Assembly (NCBI GenBank): GCA_016763595.1
Contig: JAESTN010000201.1
Span: 1-5,365 of the forward strand
Source: Flavobacteriaceae bacterium
Lineage (GTDB): Bacteria > Bacteroidota > Bacteroidia > Flavobacteriales > Flavobacteriaceae
DNA length: 5,365 nucleotides
Reading direction: 5' to 3'
Shown here: positions 1 to 5,365 of the stretch, in pieces
Layout: every line of letters starts with the position of its first letter
Position numbering within the stretch: the first letter of the stretch is position 1
Notes under the pieces: generated by a model
What the model saw: the letters and a program-made list of their open reading frames with translations, nothing else
What the model was told of the DNA's origin: nothing
Database searches by the model: none
Program-made: the position numbers and the translations under genes

Positions 1-699
1 AAGTTTCATTGAAGCATCAAAAAACACCGTTTTCATCTCGGATGTTTTAAGAACTTGAATTTTATCATCAGTATTGACTAAAACAGTTTTTTGAGTTGCT
101 TTTAGGTAGGTATACAATTCTGATTTCGCGGCTATAACGCCTTCTAAACTACCAAAACCTTCTAAATGTGCTTTTCCGAAATTAGTGATGTATCCAAAAT
201 CTGGTTTGGCAATGGAGCATAAAAGATCAATCTCTTTTGGATGATTTGCACCCATTTCAACGATTCCTATTTCAGTGCTTGGTGTCATAGATAATAAGGT
301 TAATGGAACTCCTATGTGGTTGTTTAAATTGCCTATTGTAGCTGTTGTTTTGTATTGGGTAGATAGCACTGCATTAATTAATTCTTTGGTGGTTGTTTTT
401 CCATTACTACCTGTCAATCCAATGATTGGAATATTAAGAGTAGTTCTGTGAAGTGAGGCTAATTCTTGTAATGTACTAAGAACAGCATCAACAAGAATGA
501 TTTTTGATGAGGTTACATATTCTTTCTCGTCAACAATGCTGTAAGATGCCCCTTTTTTAAGTGCTTCTTTAGCAAAAGCATTCCCGTTAAAATTCTCTCC
601 TTTTAAAGCAAAGTAGAGGGTGTTGCTTCTAATTTTTCGTGTATCAGTATCAACCAAGTAATGTTGACAATACAATTTGTATAATTCTTTAATATTCAT
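1..699 (-). CDS. murF: MurF, UDP-MurNAc-tripeptide--D-Ala-D-Ala ligase (5' part, runs off left edge)
   Basis: This is the N-terminal half of MurF, the cytoplasmic ATP-dependent ligase that adds D-Ala-D-Ala to the UDP-MurNAc-tripeptide, the last soluble step before lipid-linked peptidoglycan synthesis. 233 codons are present; the family is usually about 420-460 aa, so the rest lies left of the window. Residues 1-90 fit the substrate-binding N-domain (DTRKI at 18-22, then LYFALKGENFNGN from 28). The central ATPase domain starts with the P-loop TGSNGKTTTK at 96-105, followed by IGNLNNHIGVP (122-132), EMGANHPKEI (148-157) and NFGKAHLEGFGS (173-184). The AAKSEL at 191-196 carries the lysine (K192) at the position usually carbamylated in Mur ligases. 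The GxxGxxGVP-like and EMG/AHLE motifs favour MurF over MurC, MurD or MurE. The ATG at 699 is the first in frame and gives the expected N-terminus; no Shine-Dalgarno is seen. It lies 68 bp after gldJ on the same strand, beyond a hairpin. Confidence 0.95.
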   Translation of the reverse strand, partial: MNIKELYKLYCQHYLVDTDTRKIRSNTLYFALKGENFNGNAFAKEALKKGASYSIVDEKEYVTSSKIILVDAVLSTLQELASLHRTTLNIPIIGLTGSNGKTTTKELINAVLSTQYKTTATIGNLNNHIGVPLTLLSMTPSTEIGIVEMGANHPKEIDLLCSIAKPDFGYITNFGKAHLEGFGSLEGVIAAKSELYTYLKATQKTVLVNTDDKIQVLKTSEMKTVFFDASMKL

Positions 700-710
700 T
701 TCTTAAATAT

Positions 711-746
711 AAAAAAACCTCATTGTAAAATCGATACAATGAGGTT
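711..746 (-). terminator. Intrinsic terminator or attenuator between gldJ and murF
   Basis: Positions 716-727 (AACCTCATTGTA) are perfectly complementary to 735-746 (TACAATGAGGTT), with a 7-nt loop at 728-734. Read on the minus strand, the stem is followed directly by a run of seven U (positions 717-711), the first two of which also pair in the outer stem. The hairpin begins 22 bp after the gldJ stop codon, so it is well placed to end the gldJ transcript. The U-run ends only 11 nt before the murF ATG, so murF transcripts must come from readthrough or start within or just after the hairpin. On the plus strand the stem is followed by a less tidy T-rich stretch, but no plus-strand gene ends here. 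Confidence 0.85.
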
Positions 747-767
747 GAATTTTTATTTTTTGTGCGA

Positions 768-2453
768 TTATCTTCTCGCGTTTCTCGCTGTACGTTTTTT
801 ATACGTCATAGGGCCAACTCTATCAGTTACACATCTAAAACCAATAAAATTTGTAGACATATATTCTGGTAGATATCTTCTCTGAGCGGGGTCTAACCAG
901 TATTCTCTATCACTCCAAGAACCACCTTTATATACTCTAGTGTTATCACTAATTAAGGTAGAACGGAATTTTGTATCATATTTTTTTGCGATGTTCCCAA
1001 TGCTATCTCTTTCGTCTCTAGGAGTTTTTGGTGAGTTGTACATGGAAGGGTCAGAAGCAAATTGTTGTAAATCTGATTGATAAAACCTTGAAGAGTTTCT
1101 ATCTCCATCACCTAAATTAGCATTGTTGGAAACAGCATAGTTTCTTCTCATGTAGATTTCATCTTTCGTAATAGGTACATACTTAATGCTTCCAGGTAAA
1201 TACATTGGAACAATTTTCCCGTTTTCCAAAGTGTCGTATTCAATAGAATTTTCATCTACAATTACAACTTTACCCTCTTTATTAATCATCTTTTTAGTAA
1301 AGATGTTCCCTCTGTAGTAATTAAAATCATTGGCCTCAACATCAATATGAGGTCTATATACATCTGCAACCCATTCGGCAACATTTCCAGACATGTCATA
1401 CAAACCAAAAGCATTAGGTGGGTACGATTTTATTTTAATAGGAATATCAGATCCATCACTACTCCAACCTGATAAACCACTATAATCTCCTTTAGATTGT
1501 TTAAAGTTAGCTAGCTGATCTCCTTTGTATCTTTTAGATCTATCTCTTGTGTATTTTCCAGCCCAAGCATATTTTTTTCTTCCTTTAAGGTTGTTATACT
1601 CTCTAGTCTCAATAATAGACTTTGCAGCATATTCCCATTCAGCCTCTGTTGGTAAGCGGTATTTCTGAGCCAAGATTCCGTCAGAAGAAGTAACTTGTCT
1701 TCCTGTAAATGCACCTTTTGCAGGTCTTGGGTCTCCTCTTTTTCTTTTTGTATTGCTTGGTAGCCCTTTTTTGTAAATTGTAGAATCTCCTTCAAATAAT
1801 GCATAAGGATTGTCTAAATATACATCAGTATCAAAACTATTCTTTCCTTTAAATTCAATAGAATCCATTTTCCAGATGTTTTTGATCACCCCTTTGTCCA
1901 TTAATATTTTAAGATTTACAGCATTTGTTCTCCATTTACAATATTGAGTTGCTTGCAACCAACTAACTCCAACAACAGGATAATCTGTATAAGCTGGGTG
2001 ACGTAAATAGTTTTCTGATAATAAATCTGTATTTCCTAATCCTTTTCTCCAAACTAAAGTATCTGGTAAAATAGAGTTATAAATATGTTTATACTTTGGG
2101 TCAGAAGGCGGGAAAACACTTTTTGTATATTGCATAAATAATGAATACTCAGCATTTGTTACTTCTGCCTCGTCCATGTAAAAAGAACGAATGTGCATTT
2201 TTTTAGGAGTCGTATTCCATTCGAACATTACATCATCTTGAACTTGTCCCATTGTAAACGTTCCTCCTTCAATAGCTACCATTCCACCAGGTGGTTTAGA
2301 GCCTTCAAAAGATTTTCCTTTTAAATAGTTTCCATAATCAGGGTTGTTAAACTTCCATCCTGTTAAGGTCGAAGTACACTCTGTACAAGTTTTACATTGA
2401 GTAAAAGTTAAACTAACTAGTACTAAAAAAGTAAATTTCAATAAGTTTTTCAT
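768..2453 (-). CDS. gldJ: GldJ, gliding motility / type IX secretion lipoprotein with FGE-sulfatase-like fold
   Basis: Complete 561-aa protein. In Flavobacterium johnsoniae GldJ is an outer-membrane lipoprotein needed for gliding, and its loss also destabilises GldK and so T9SS. Residues 1-19 form a Lys-start hydrophobic signal peptide ending at Cys20, the likely lipidated residue, although Gln at -1 is atypical. The FGE/SUMF1-like domain spans about 55-545: GGTFTMG (63-69), DEAEVTNAEY (94-103), YPVVGVSW (158-165), YRLPTEAEWEYAA (265-277), FGLYDMSGNVAEWVAD (349-364), YKGGSW (508-513) and IGFRC (537-541). The two catalytic cysteines that follow GGS(Y/W) in true FGEs are absent (SDREYWL follows instead), so the protein should be structural. 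About 140 residues (365-506) are inserted before GGSW. The C-terminus is basic (KKRTARNARR); removing a few C-terminal residues of F. johnsoniae GldJ is reported to abolish gliding but not secretion. The paralogue GldK is a less likely identity, given the length and the porU neighbour. The ATG at 2453 gives the signal peptide. Confidence 0.94.
   Translation of the reverse strand: MKNLLKFTFLVLVSLTFTQCKTCTECTSTLTGWKFNNPDYGNYLKGKSFEGSKPPGGMVAIEGGTFTMGQVQDDVMFEWNTTPKKMHIRSFYMDEAEVTNAEYSLFMQYTKSVFPPSDPKYKHIYNSILPDTLVWRKGLGNTDLLSENYLRHPAYTDYPVVGVSWLQATQYCKWRTNAVNLKILMDKGVIKNIWKMDSIEFKGKNSFDTDVYLDNPYALFEGDSTIYKKGLPSNTKRKRGDPRPAKGAFTGRQVTSSDGILAQKYRLPTEAEWEYAAKSIIETREYNNLKGRKKYAWAGKYTRDRSKRYKGDQLANFKQSKGDYSGLSGWSSDGSDIPIKIKSYPPNAFGLYDMSGNVAEWVADVYRPHIDVEANDFNYYRGNIFTKKMINKEGKVVIVDENSIEYDTLENGKIVPMYLPGSIKYVPITKDEIYMRRNYAVSNNANLGDGDRNSSRFYQSDLQQFASDPSMYNSPKTPRDERDSIGNIAKKYDTKFRSTLISDNTRVYKGGSWSDREYWLDPAQRRYLPEYMSTNFIGFRCVTDRVGPMTYKKRTARNARR
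2394..2453 (-). other. GldJ lipoprotein signal peptide and candidate lipidated Cys20
   Basis: The first 20 codons of gldJ encode a short positive start (Lys2, Lys6), a hydrophobic core (residues 7-17) and Cys20 preceded by LTFTQ. Bacteroidota lipoboxes are looser than those of E. coli, but Gln at -1 is uncommon because Gly, Ala or Ser is usual. Cys23 and Cys26 follow at three-residue spacing. Cys20 is the best candidate by position; lipidation is inferred from family membership rather than from a canonical lipobox. Confidence 0.65.
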
Positions 2454-2570
2454 GGATCTTATTTGAATTTGTTAAGGGTTTAATTTAGCCATGCAATTTA
2501 CAATAATTCTCTTTTCTACCAAGTTAATTAGCTTTTTTATGACCTTTGTATTTATTCAAATTATAAACGA

Positions 2571-2601
2571 TTGTTTTTTACCTTTATTATAAGTAATCTT
2601 G
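2571..2601 (+). promoter_or_regulatory. Candidate porU promoter (Bacteroidota sigma-A type)
   Basis: TTG at 2571-2573 is followed after 20 nt by TAATCTTG at 2594-2601. This matches the Flavobacterium consensus TTG-N17-23-TAnnTTTG with one mismatch (C for the first T of TTTG). Transcription would start at about 2606, leaving a leader of roughly 45 nt before the porU ATG. The spacing and orientation are right, but such short motifs arise readily in AT-rich DNA, so the call is moderate. Confidence 0.45.
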
Positions 2602-2611
2602 CAATACCTTA

Positions 2612-2639
2612 AAATAACGAGATAATTACTACGTTATTT
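2612..2639 (+). repeat. Inverted repeat in the porU leader
   Basis: AAATAACG at 2612-2619 and its perfect reverse complement CGTTATTT at 2632-2639 are separated by 12 nt. Beyond one mismatched pair, two more outer T-A pairs (2609-2610 with 2641-2642) can form. The repeat ends 10 nt before the porU ATG. If the promoter above is right, it lies in the mRNA leader and could form a weak, AT-rich hairpin. As DNA, the half-sites are 20 bp apart, about two helical turns, as in operators of dimeric regulators. No U-run follows, so it is not an intrinsic terminator. Confidence 0.5.
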
Positions 2640-2649
2640 GAATTAAGAA

Positions 2650-2709
2650 ATGAAAAAACAGCAACTATTTATTTTTTTACTTTTTTGCATTTTTGTGAAT
2701 GCACATTCG
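2650..2709 (+). other. PorU N-terminal Sec signal peptide
   Basis: Residues 1-20 have two lysines, a hydrophobic core of Leu, Ile and Phe, and the likely signal peptidase I site AHS before Gln21 (VNA before His19 is an alternative). Cys13 lies inside the core and lacks a lipobox, so lipidation is not expected. This fits export to the periplasm ahead of surface placement with PorV. Confidence 0.8.
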
Positions 2710-5365
2710 CAAACATCAAACTCTGTATTGGCTACGGGTAATTGGTATAAGTTTTCTGTGGACACAACTGGCGTGTTTAAAATTGGCATTTCTTTACTTC
2801 AAAAAATGGGAATTAACACGGCTAATCTTGATCCTAGAAATATTAAAATTTATGGAAATGGCGGTGCATTATTACCACAAAGAAACAGTGATTTTAGAGT
2901 TGATGACTTAGTAGAGAATTCAATTTTTGTTTCTGGTGAAAATGATGGTGTTTTTAATGCGGATGATTATATTCTCTTTTATGCAAAAGGGGCACATGAT
3001 TGGTTGTTGAACCCAAGTATGGAAACAGCTGCACACAGACAAAACATTTATTCAGACAAAGCCTATTATTTTTTAACAGTAAGTACGAGTACTGGTAAGC
3101 GAATAAATTCGGCTTCAGAGATTTCTCTAGGAGCAAACAAAACAATTACAAAATTTGATGATTTTGTGTTTTATGAAAAAGAAGAGCGAAATCTATTTGC
3201 AATTGGCACACAGTGGTTTGGAGAAGATTTTAGTGTAAATGATTCTCAGAGTTTTGTATTCGATTTTAATAACTTAGATACAAGTTCACCAATTCAAGTT
3301 AAAGTTAGAGGAAGCGCTATCTCAGCCTTAAATTCTTCGATGAGTATTGTTGTAAATACCCAAAATGCTTTTTCAATAATGTACCCACGTGTAACTAATG
3401 GTTCATTAACTTTAGGCTATCCAAATCATAATTCTTCTAGTGTAACTGTTACATCATCAAATATTGATGTCACGATTAATTATAATAATAATGGGAACCC
3501 AGGAGCAAAAGCATATTTAGATTACATCGAAATAAAAGGGAAAAAACACTTAGATGCTGATGGAACTCAATTCTCTTTTAGAAGCTTTGAGGCGTTTAAA
3601 ACTTCTGGTGTAGTTGAATATCAAATAAAAAATAGTGCAAATATTAGTGCCGTTTGGGATGTGACGGACTTTGTGAATCCTGAAAAAATAAACAATGCCT
3701 CTAGTGGTGTAGATTTTGTATTTAAATCAAATGGAGGTGTCTTAAACGAATATGTTGTACTAAATGATGGAGATTATTATACTCCAGAAATACCAAGTAA
3801 TTCTTTAATCAGTACTCAAAATTTACATGCATTAAAAGATGTGAATTATATTGTGATTACAAATGAGGAATTATCAGGACAAGCACAACGATTGGCCGAT
3901 TATCATCAAGACAATTCAGGATTGACTTCAAGAGTTGTATTGTTATCTCAAATATATAATGAGTTTGGTTCTGGATCTCCAGACGTTACAGCGGTTAGAG
4001 ATTTTATAAACCTGGTGTACTCTACAAATTCAACGAGTCTAGGGAAACTTAACTATGTGTGTTTTTTTGGCGATGGATCCTATGATTTTAAGGATAGAAT
4101 CACGGGGAATAATAACATCGTTCCTGTATTTGAATCTATTCAGAGTTTTAACTTGGCTACTTCGTACGTTACAGACGATTACTTTGTGATGCTAGACCCC
4201 AATGAAGGATTAATGCTTACTTCTGATACAATTGATGTTGCTACAGGAAGAGTGCCGGTTTCTTCTATTCAGCAAGCAAGCGATGTGGTAGATAAGATTT
4301 TGAGTTATTACAATAAAAATGCATTTGGAGACTGGAGAAATACCATCACCTTGTTAGCAGATGATATTGATGAGTCTGGAGAGCAGACGTTGCAGTTGGG
4401 GATGGAAAGAATTGCGGACTCTATTAAAAAGAATAAGCCAATATTTAATATAAATAAAATTTATGCAGACGCATACAAACAAGAAACATCTTCTGGAGGT
4501 GAAAGATATCCGCAAGTAAATTTAGCATTAACCAATGCCATTGAAAAAGGAACTTTGGTCATGGATTATTTTGGGCATGGAGGTGAGGATGGTTTTGCAA
4601 GTGAGCGGATTTTAGAAGTGCCACAGATACAAGCATTCAATAATCCAAAAACATTGCCCTTATTTATTACCGTTACTTGTGAGTTCTCAAGATTTGATAA
4701 CCCTTTGAGGACCACTGCAGGCGAATTAACTTTTTGGAATAAAAATGGAGGAGCAGCTAGTTTAATTACAACAACAAGAGAAGTTTTTATCTCTACAGGT
4801 CAGAGCTTTAATGAGCGATTAATGAAAATTCTATTAGAATTTAATAATGAAGATTTAACCATTGCAGAATCTTTAATGGCCGCTAAAAACGGATTTACAA
4901 GCTTTCAGAAATTTTTTATTTATTACTTAGGAGATCCCGCGATGAAACTGGCAATTCCCAAACCAAACGTTAGAATCACCAAGTTGAATGGGGTTGATAT
5001 TACACAATCTATAGATACACTTAAGGCGCTTTCAAAAGTTCGTTTTGAAGGAGTTGTAACAGATAATTTAAACCAAATTCTTACTGGTTTTAATGGGACG
5101 TTGTCTACAACTGTTTTTGATAAACCAATAGAAAAAACGACCTTAGACAATAATGGGTTTGGAATTAAAATGACTTTTGACTCAAGAGAAAGTAAGTTGT
5201 TTAGAGGTAAATCTACAGTAACAAACGGCGAATTCAATTTTGATTTTATTGTGCCGAAAGATATTAAAATTGCCTACGGTAAAGGAAAATTAAGTTTTTA
5301 TGCTTCTGATGAAAATGAAGATAAATCTGGAGCAAATTTTGATGTTGTTGTTGGAGGTATCAATC
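2650..5365 (+). CDS. porU: PorU, type IX secretion C-terminal signal peptidase / sortase, C25 family (3' end beyond window)
   Basis: PorU is the gingipain-like (peptidase C25) enzyme of the T9SS attachment complex. On the outer surface, held by PorV, it cleaves the C-terminal signal from secreted cargo and, in Porphyromonas gingivalis, links the cargo to A-LPS. The frame is open for 905 codons with no stop; homologues are about 1,150-1,280 aa. Residues 1-20 are a signal peptide (Lys2-Lys3, hydrophobic 6-16, probable cleavage after AHS). The N-terminal region has NWYKFSVDTTGVFKI (31-45), a PorU hallmark. The C25 domain runs about 398-770: FFGDGSYDF (472-480), FGHGGEDGF with catalytic His643, TCEFSRFDNP with catalytic Cys677, RTTAGE (687-692), and YLGDPAMKL (759-767). 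A beta-rich, Ig-like region follows. Both catalytic residues are intact, so it should be active. The ATG at 2650 gives the signal peptide; there is no Shine-Dalgarno. It diverges from gldJ. In relatives porV usually follows, outside this window. Confidence 0.94.
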   Translation, partial: MKKQQLFIFLLFCIFVNAHSQTSNSVLATGNWYKFSVDTTGVFKIGISLLQKMGINTANLDPRNIKIYGNGGALLPQRNSDFRVDDLVENSIFVSGENDGVFNADDYILFYAKGAHDWLLNPSMETAAHRQNIYSDKAYYFLTVSTSTGKRINSASEISLGANKTITKFDDFVFYEKEERNLFAIGTQWFGEDFSVNDSQSFVFDFNNLDTSSPIQVKVRGSAISALNSSMSIVVNTQNAFSIMYPRVTNGSLTLGYPNHNSSSVTVTSSNIDVTINYNNNGNPGAKAYLDYIEIKGKKHLDADGTQFSFRSFEAFKTSGVVEYQIKNSANISAVWDVTDFVNPEKINNASSGVDFVFKSNGGVLNEYVVLNDGDYYTPEIPSNSLISTQNLHALKDVNYIVITNEELSGQAQRLADYHQDNSGLTSRVVLLSQIYNEFGSGSPDVTAVRDFINLVYSTNSTSLGKLNYVCFFGDGSYDFKDRITGNNNIVPVFESIQSFNLATSYVTDDYFVMLDPNEGLMLTSDTIDVATGRVPVSSIQQASDVVDKILSYYNKNAFGDWRNTITLLADDIDESGEQTLQLGMERIADSIKKNKPIFNINKIYADAYKQETSSGGERYPQVNLALTNAIEKGTLVMDYFGHGGEDGFASERILEVPQIQAFNNPKTLPLFITVTCEFSRFDNPLRTTAGELTFWNKNGGAASLITTTREVFISTGQSFNERLMKILLEFNNEDLTIAESLMAAKNGFTSFQKFFIYYLGDPAMKLAIPKPNVRITKLNGVDITQSIDTLKALSKVRFEGVVTDNLNQILTGFNGTLSTTVFDKPIEKTTLDNNGFGIKMTFDSRESKLFRGKSTVTNGEFNFDFIVPKDIKIAYGKGKLSFYASDENEDKSGANFDVVVGGIN

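Larger units (their letters stand above)
2454..2649. promoter_or_regulatory. Divergent gldJ / porU intergenic region
   Basis: This 196-bp gap separates the two divergent start codons and has no credible coding frame. It must hold the promoters of both genes. The porU side has a good Bacteroidota-type promoter candidate and an inverted repeat, listed separately. For gldJ (minus strand) I see only weak candidates: TTG at 2522-2520 followed after about 18 nt by GTAAATTG (2501-2494), and a TATAATTTG at 2565-2557 without a well-spaced upstream TTG. Neither matches the TAnnTTTG consensus fully, so the gldJ start site is left open. Confidence 0.7.

Noticed and set aside
735..765. A plus-strand terminator using the same hairpin and the T-rich stretch after it
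   Set aside because: No plus-strand gene ends upstream; the T-rich stretch is interrupted, whereas the minus-strand U-run is uninterrupted and abuts the stem behind gldJ.
1511..1804. 97-codon open frame on the minus strand inside gldJ
   Set aside because: It lies in another frame of the same strand as gldJ, whose protein is continuous with recognised motifs across this stretch; the product is Lys/Glu/Leu-rich with no recognisable domain.
768..2453. Reading this gene as a sulfatase-modifying enzyme (FGE/SUMF1)
   Set aside because: The fold matches, but both catalytic cysteines are missing, a lipoprotein signal and a large insert are present, and the porU neighbour fits GldJ.
2699..2911. 70-codon open frame on the plus strand at the start of porU
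   Set aside because: It is an out-of-frame reading of porU; the porU frame has the signal peptide and conserved N-terminal motif here.
2954..3145. 63-codon open frame antisense to porU
   Set aside because: It is entirely within the porU coding region, without a recognisable domain or start context.
4923..5237. 104-codon open frame antisense to the 3' part of the visible porU
   Set aside because: The porU frame carries conserved sequence here (the YLGDPAMKL end of the C25 domain and the following beta-rich region); the antisense product looks like a mirror of it with no signal or domain.
1..5365. Search for a new defence system, mobile element, CRISPR array or RNA gene
   Set aside because: Nearly all of the window is taken up by three recognisable genes (murF, gldJ, porU); the gaps of 68 and 196 bp hold no repeat array, transposase, attachment site or tRNA-like fold that I can see.

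Overview
The window is AT-rich DNA from a member of the Bacteroidota, most likely a gliding or T9SS-bearing Flavobacteriaceae. Three things support this: the gene content (a GldJ lipoprotein next to a PorU-type C25 peptidase, both specific to the type IX secretion/gliding machinery), the lack of Shine-Dalgarno sequences before the starts, and a promoter candidate that fits the Bacteroidota TTG / TAnnTTTG consensus rather than an E. coli-type promoter. The species cannot be fixed from the sequence.

Layout. Positions 1-699 (minus) hold the first 233 codons of murF, the cytoplasmic peptidoglycan-precursor ligase; its 3' end lies beyond the left edge. Positions 700-767 are a short gap with a perfect 12-bp hairpin followed by a U-tract in the minus direction, placed between gldJ and murF. 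Positions 768-2453 (minus) are a complete gldJ (561 aa). Positions 2454-2649 are a divergent intergenic region with the promoters of gldJ and porU, including a good porU promoter candidate and an inverted repeat just before the porU start. From 2650 (plus) to the right edge runs the first 905 codons of porU, open at its 3' end.

How they work together. GldJ is an outer-membrane-associated lipoprotein with a catalytically dead formylglycine-generating-enzyme fold, needed for gliding and for stable T9SS. PorU is the sortase-like peptidase that removes the C-terminal signal of T9SS cargo at the cell surface. Divergent transcription from one short region would allow the two to be co-controlled. 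murF is a housekeeping gene behind gldJ, apparently separated from it by a terminator or attenuator.

No mobile element, CRISPR array, tRNA, rRNA or evidently new system is visible. The points most worth a second look are the gldJ-murF hairpin, the inverted repeat before porU, and the unusual Cys-rich lipoprotein N-terminus of GldJ.
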